Assembly: GCF_000003815.2 (NCBI RefSeq)
Contig: NC_049987.1
Location: 469,473-533,472 of the forward strand
From: Branchiostoma floridae
Taxonomy: Eukaryota; Chordata; Leptocardii; Amphioxiformes; Branchiostomatidae
Direction of reading: 5' to 3'
Length of the DNA: 64,000 nucleotides
Part shown: positions 63,865 to 64,000 of the stretch, one piece after another
Numbering within the stretch: position 1 is the first letter of the stretch
How the letters are laid out: each line of letters starts with the position of its first letter
The notes under the pieces: generated by a model
The model's database searches: none
Seen by the model: only the letters and a program-made list of their open reading frames with translations
What the model was told of the DNA's origin: nothing
Position numbers and translations under genes: made by a program

Positions 63865-64000
63865 CCCTCGTACCTTTTTTGTGACGTAGATTATATAGTG
63901 TGGGGTCAAAACTGGTCCCATAACATTTTGTACTAATGCAGTTTTTTTGTGGCTCTTTTTGTAATTTGTATGTATGTATAGTTTCATTCATCTATGCGGG
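63865..64000. mobile_element. piggyBac-like MITE, copy 5 (cut by window end)
   Basis: TTAA at 63861-63864, then CCCTCGTACC, GTGACGTAGATTATAT and GGGGTCAAAACTGG. Only the left end is in the window. It lies 60 bp from copy 4. Confidence 0.7.

Overview
The window looks like chordate DNA from a lancelet (Branchiostoma). It is AT-rich. Three genes are split by short coding exons with clean GT-AG boundaries, and the introns and intergenic DNA are packed with miniature inverted-repeat elements, microsatellites and fragments of retroelements. The lancelet assignment is an inference from gene style and repeat content; no marker gene proves it. An 882-base run of N (36418-37299) shows it is a draft assembly.

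Layout. (1) 248-3151, + strand: the last five coding exons of an ANL-superfamily acyl-CoA synthetase (4-coumarate-CoA ligase/luciferase type); the 5' part lies outside the window. (2) 5018-12492, - strand: a 13-exon sodium-coupled transporter of the SLC6/NSS fold, convergent with gene 1. Its short loops resemble prokaryotic NSS proteins (LeuT type) more than vertebrate SLC6. (3) 12.5-34.7 kb: gene-poor. It holds a retroelement-like unit with split direct repeats (15455-18596) that carries a row of covarying hairpins, a tandem array of four ~2.04-2.16 kb units (about 22.98-30.45 kb) preceded by an inverted partial unit, a piggyBac-like miniature element, a tRNA-derived SINE and a broken Penelope-like reverse transcriptase. 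(4) 34706-62066, + strand: an 11-exon gene whose intron phases all agree. It is predicted to make a type II membrane protein of about 889 residues: a long cytoplasmic N-terminus with NPVY and NPMY motifs, one membrane helix, a stalk of 17-residue repeats and a YWTD (LDL-receptor class B) propeller. Its 11.8-kb fifth intron contains a ~6-kb foldback element that splits a LINE. (5) 62.07-64 kb: downstream DNA with two more copies of the piggyBac-like family.

The three genes have no evident common pathway. The most notable signals are the receptor with LDLR-like parts in reversed membrane orientation, the prokaryote-like transporter, the A1-B1-A2-B2 element with its hairpin array, the tandem promoter-like units, and a TTAA-flanked repeat family in which every complete copy carries an RFX X-box palindrome (one with a single change), CRE-like sites and a YY1-like site. 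Exon boundaries were read by eye from splice sites, reading frame and family similarity; no alignment was run.
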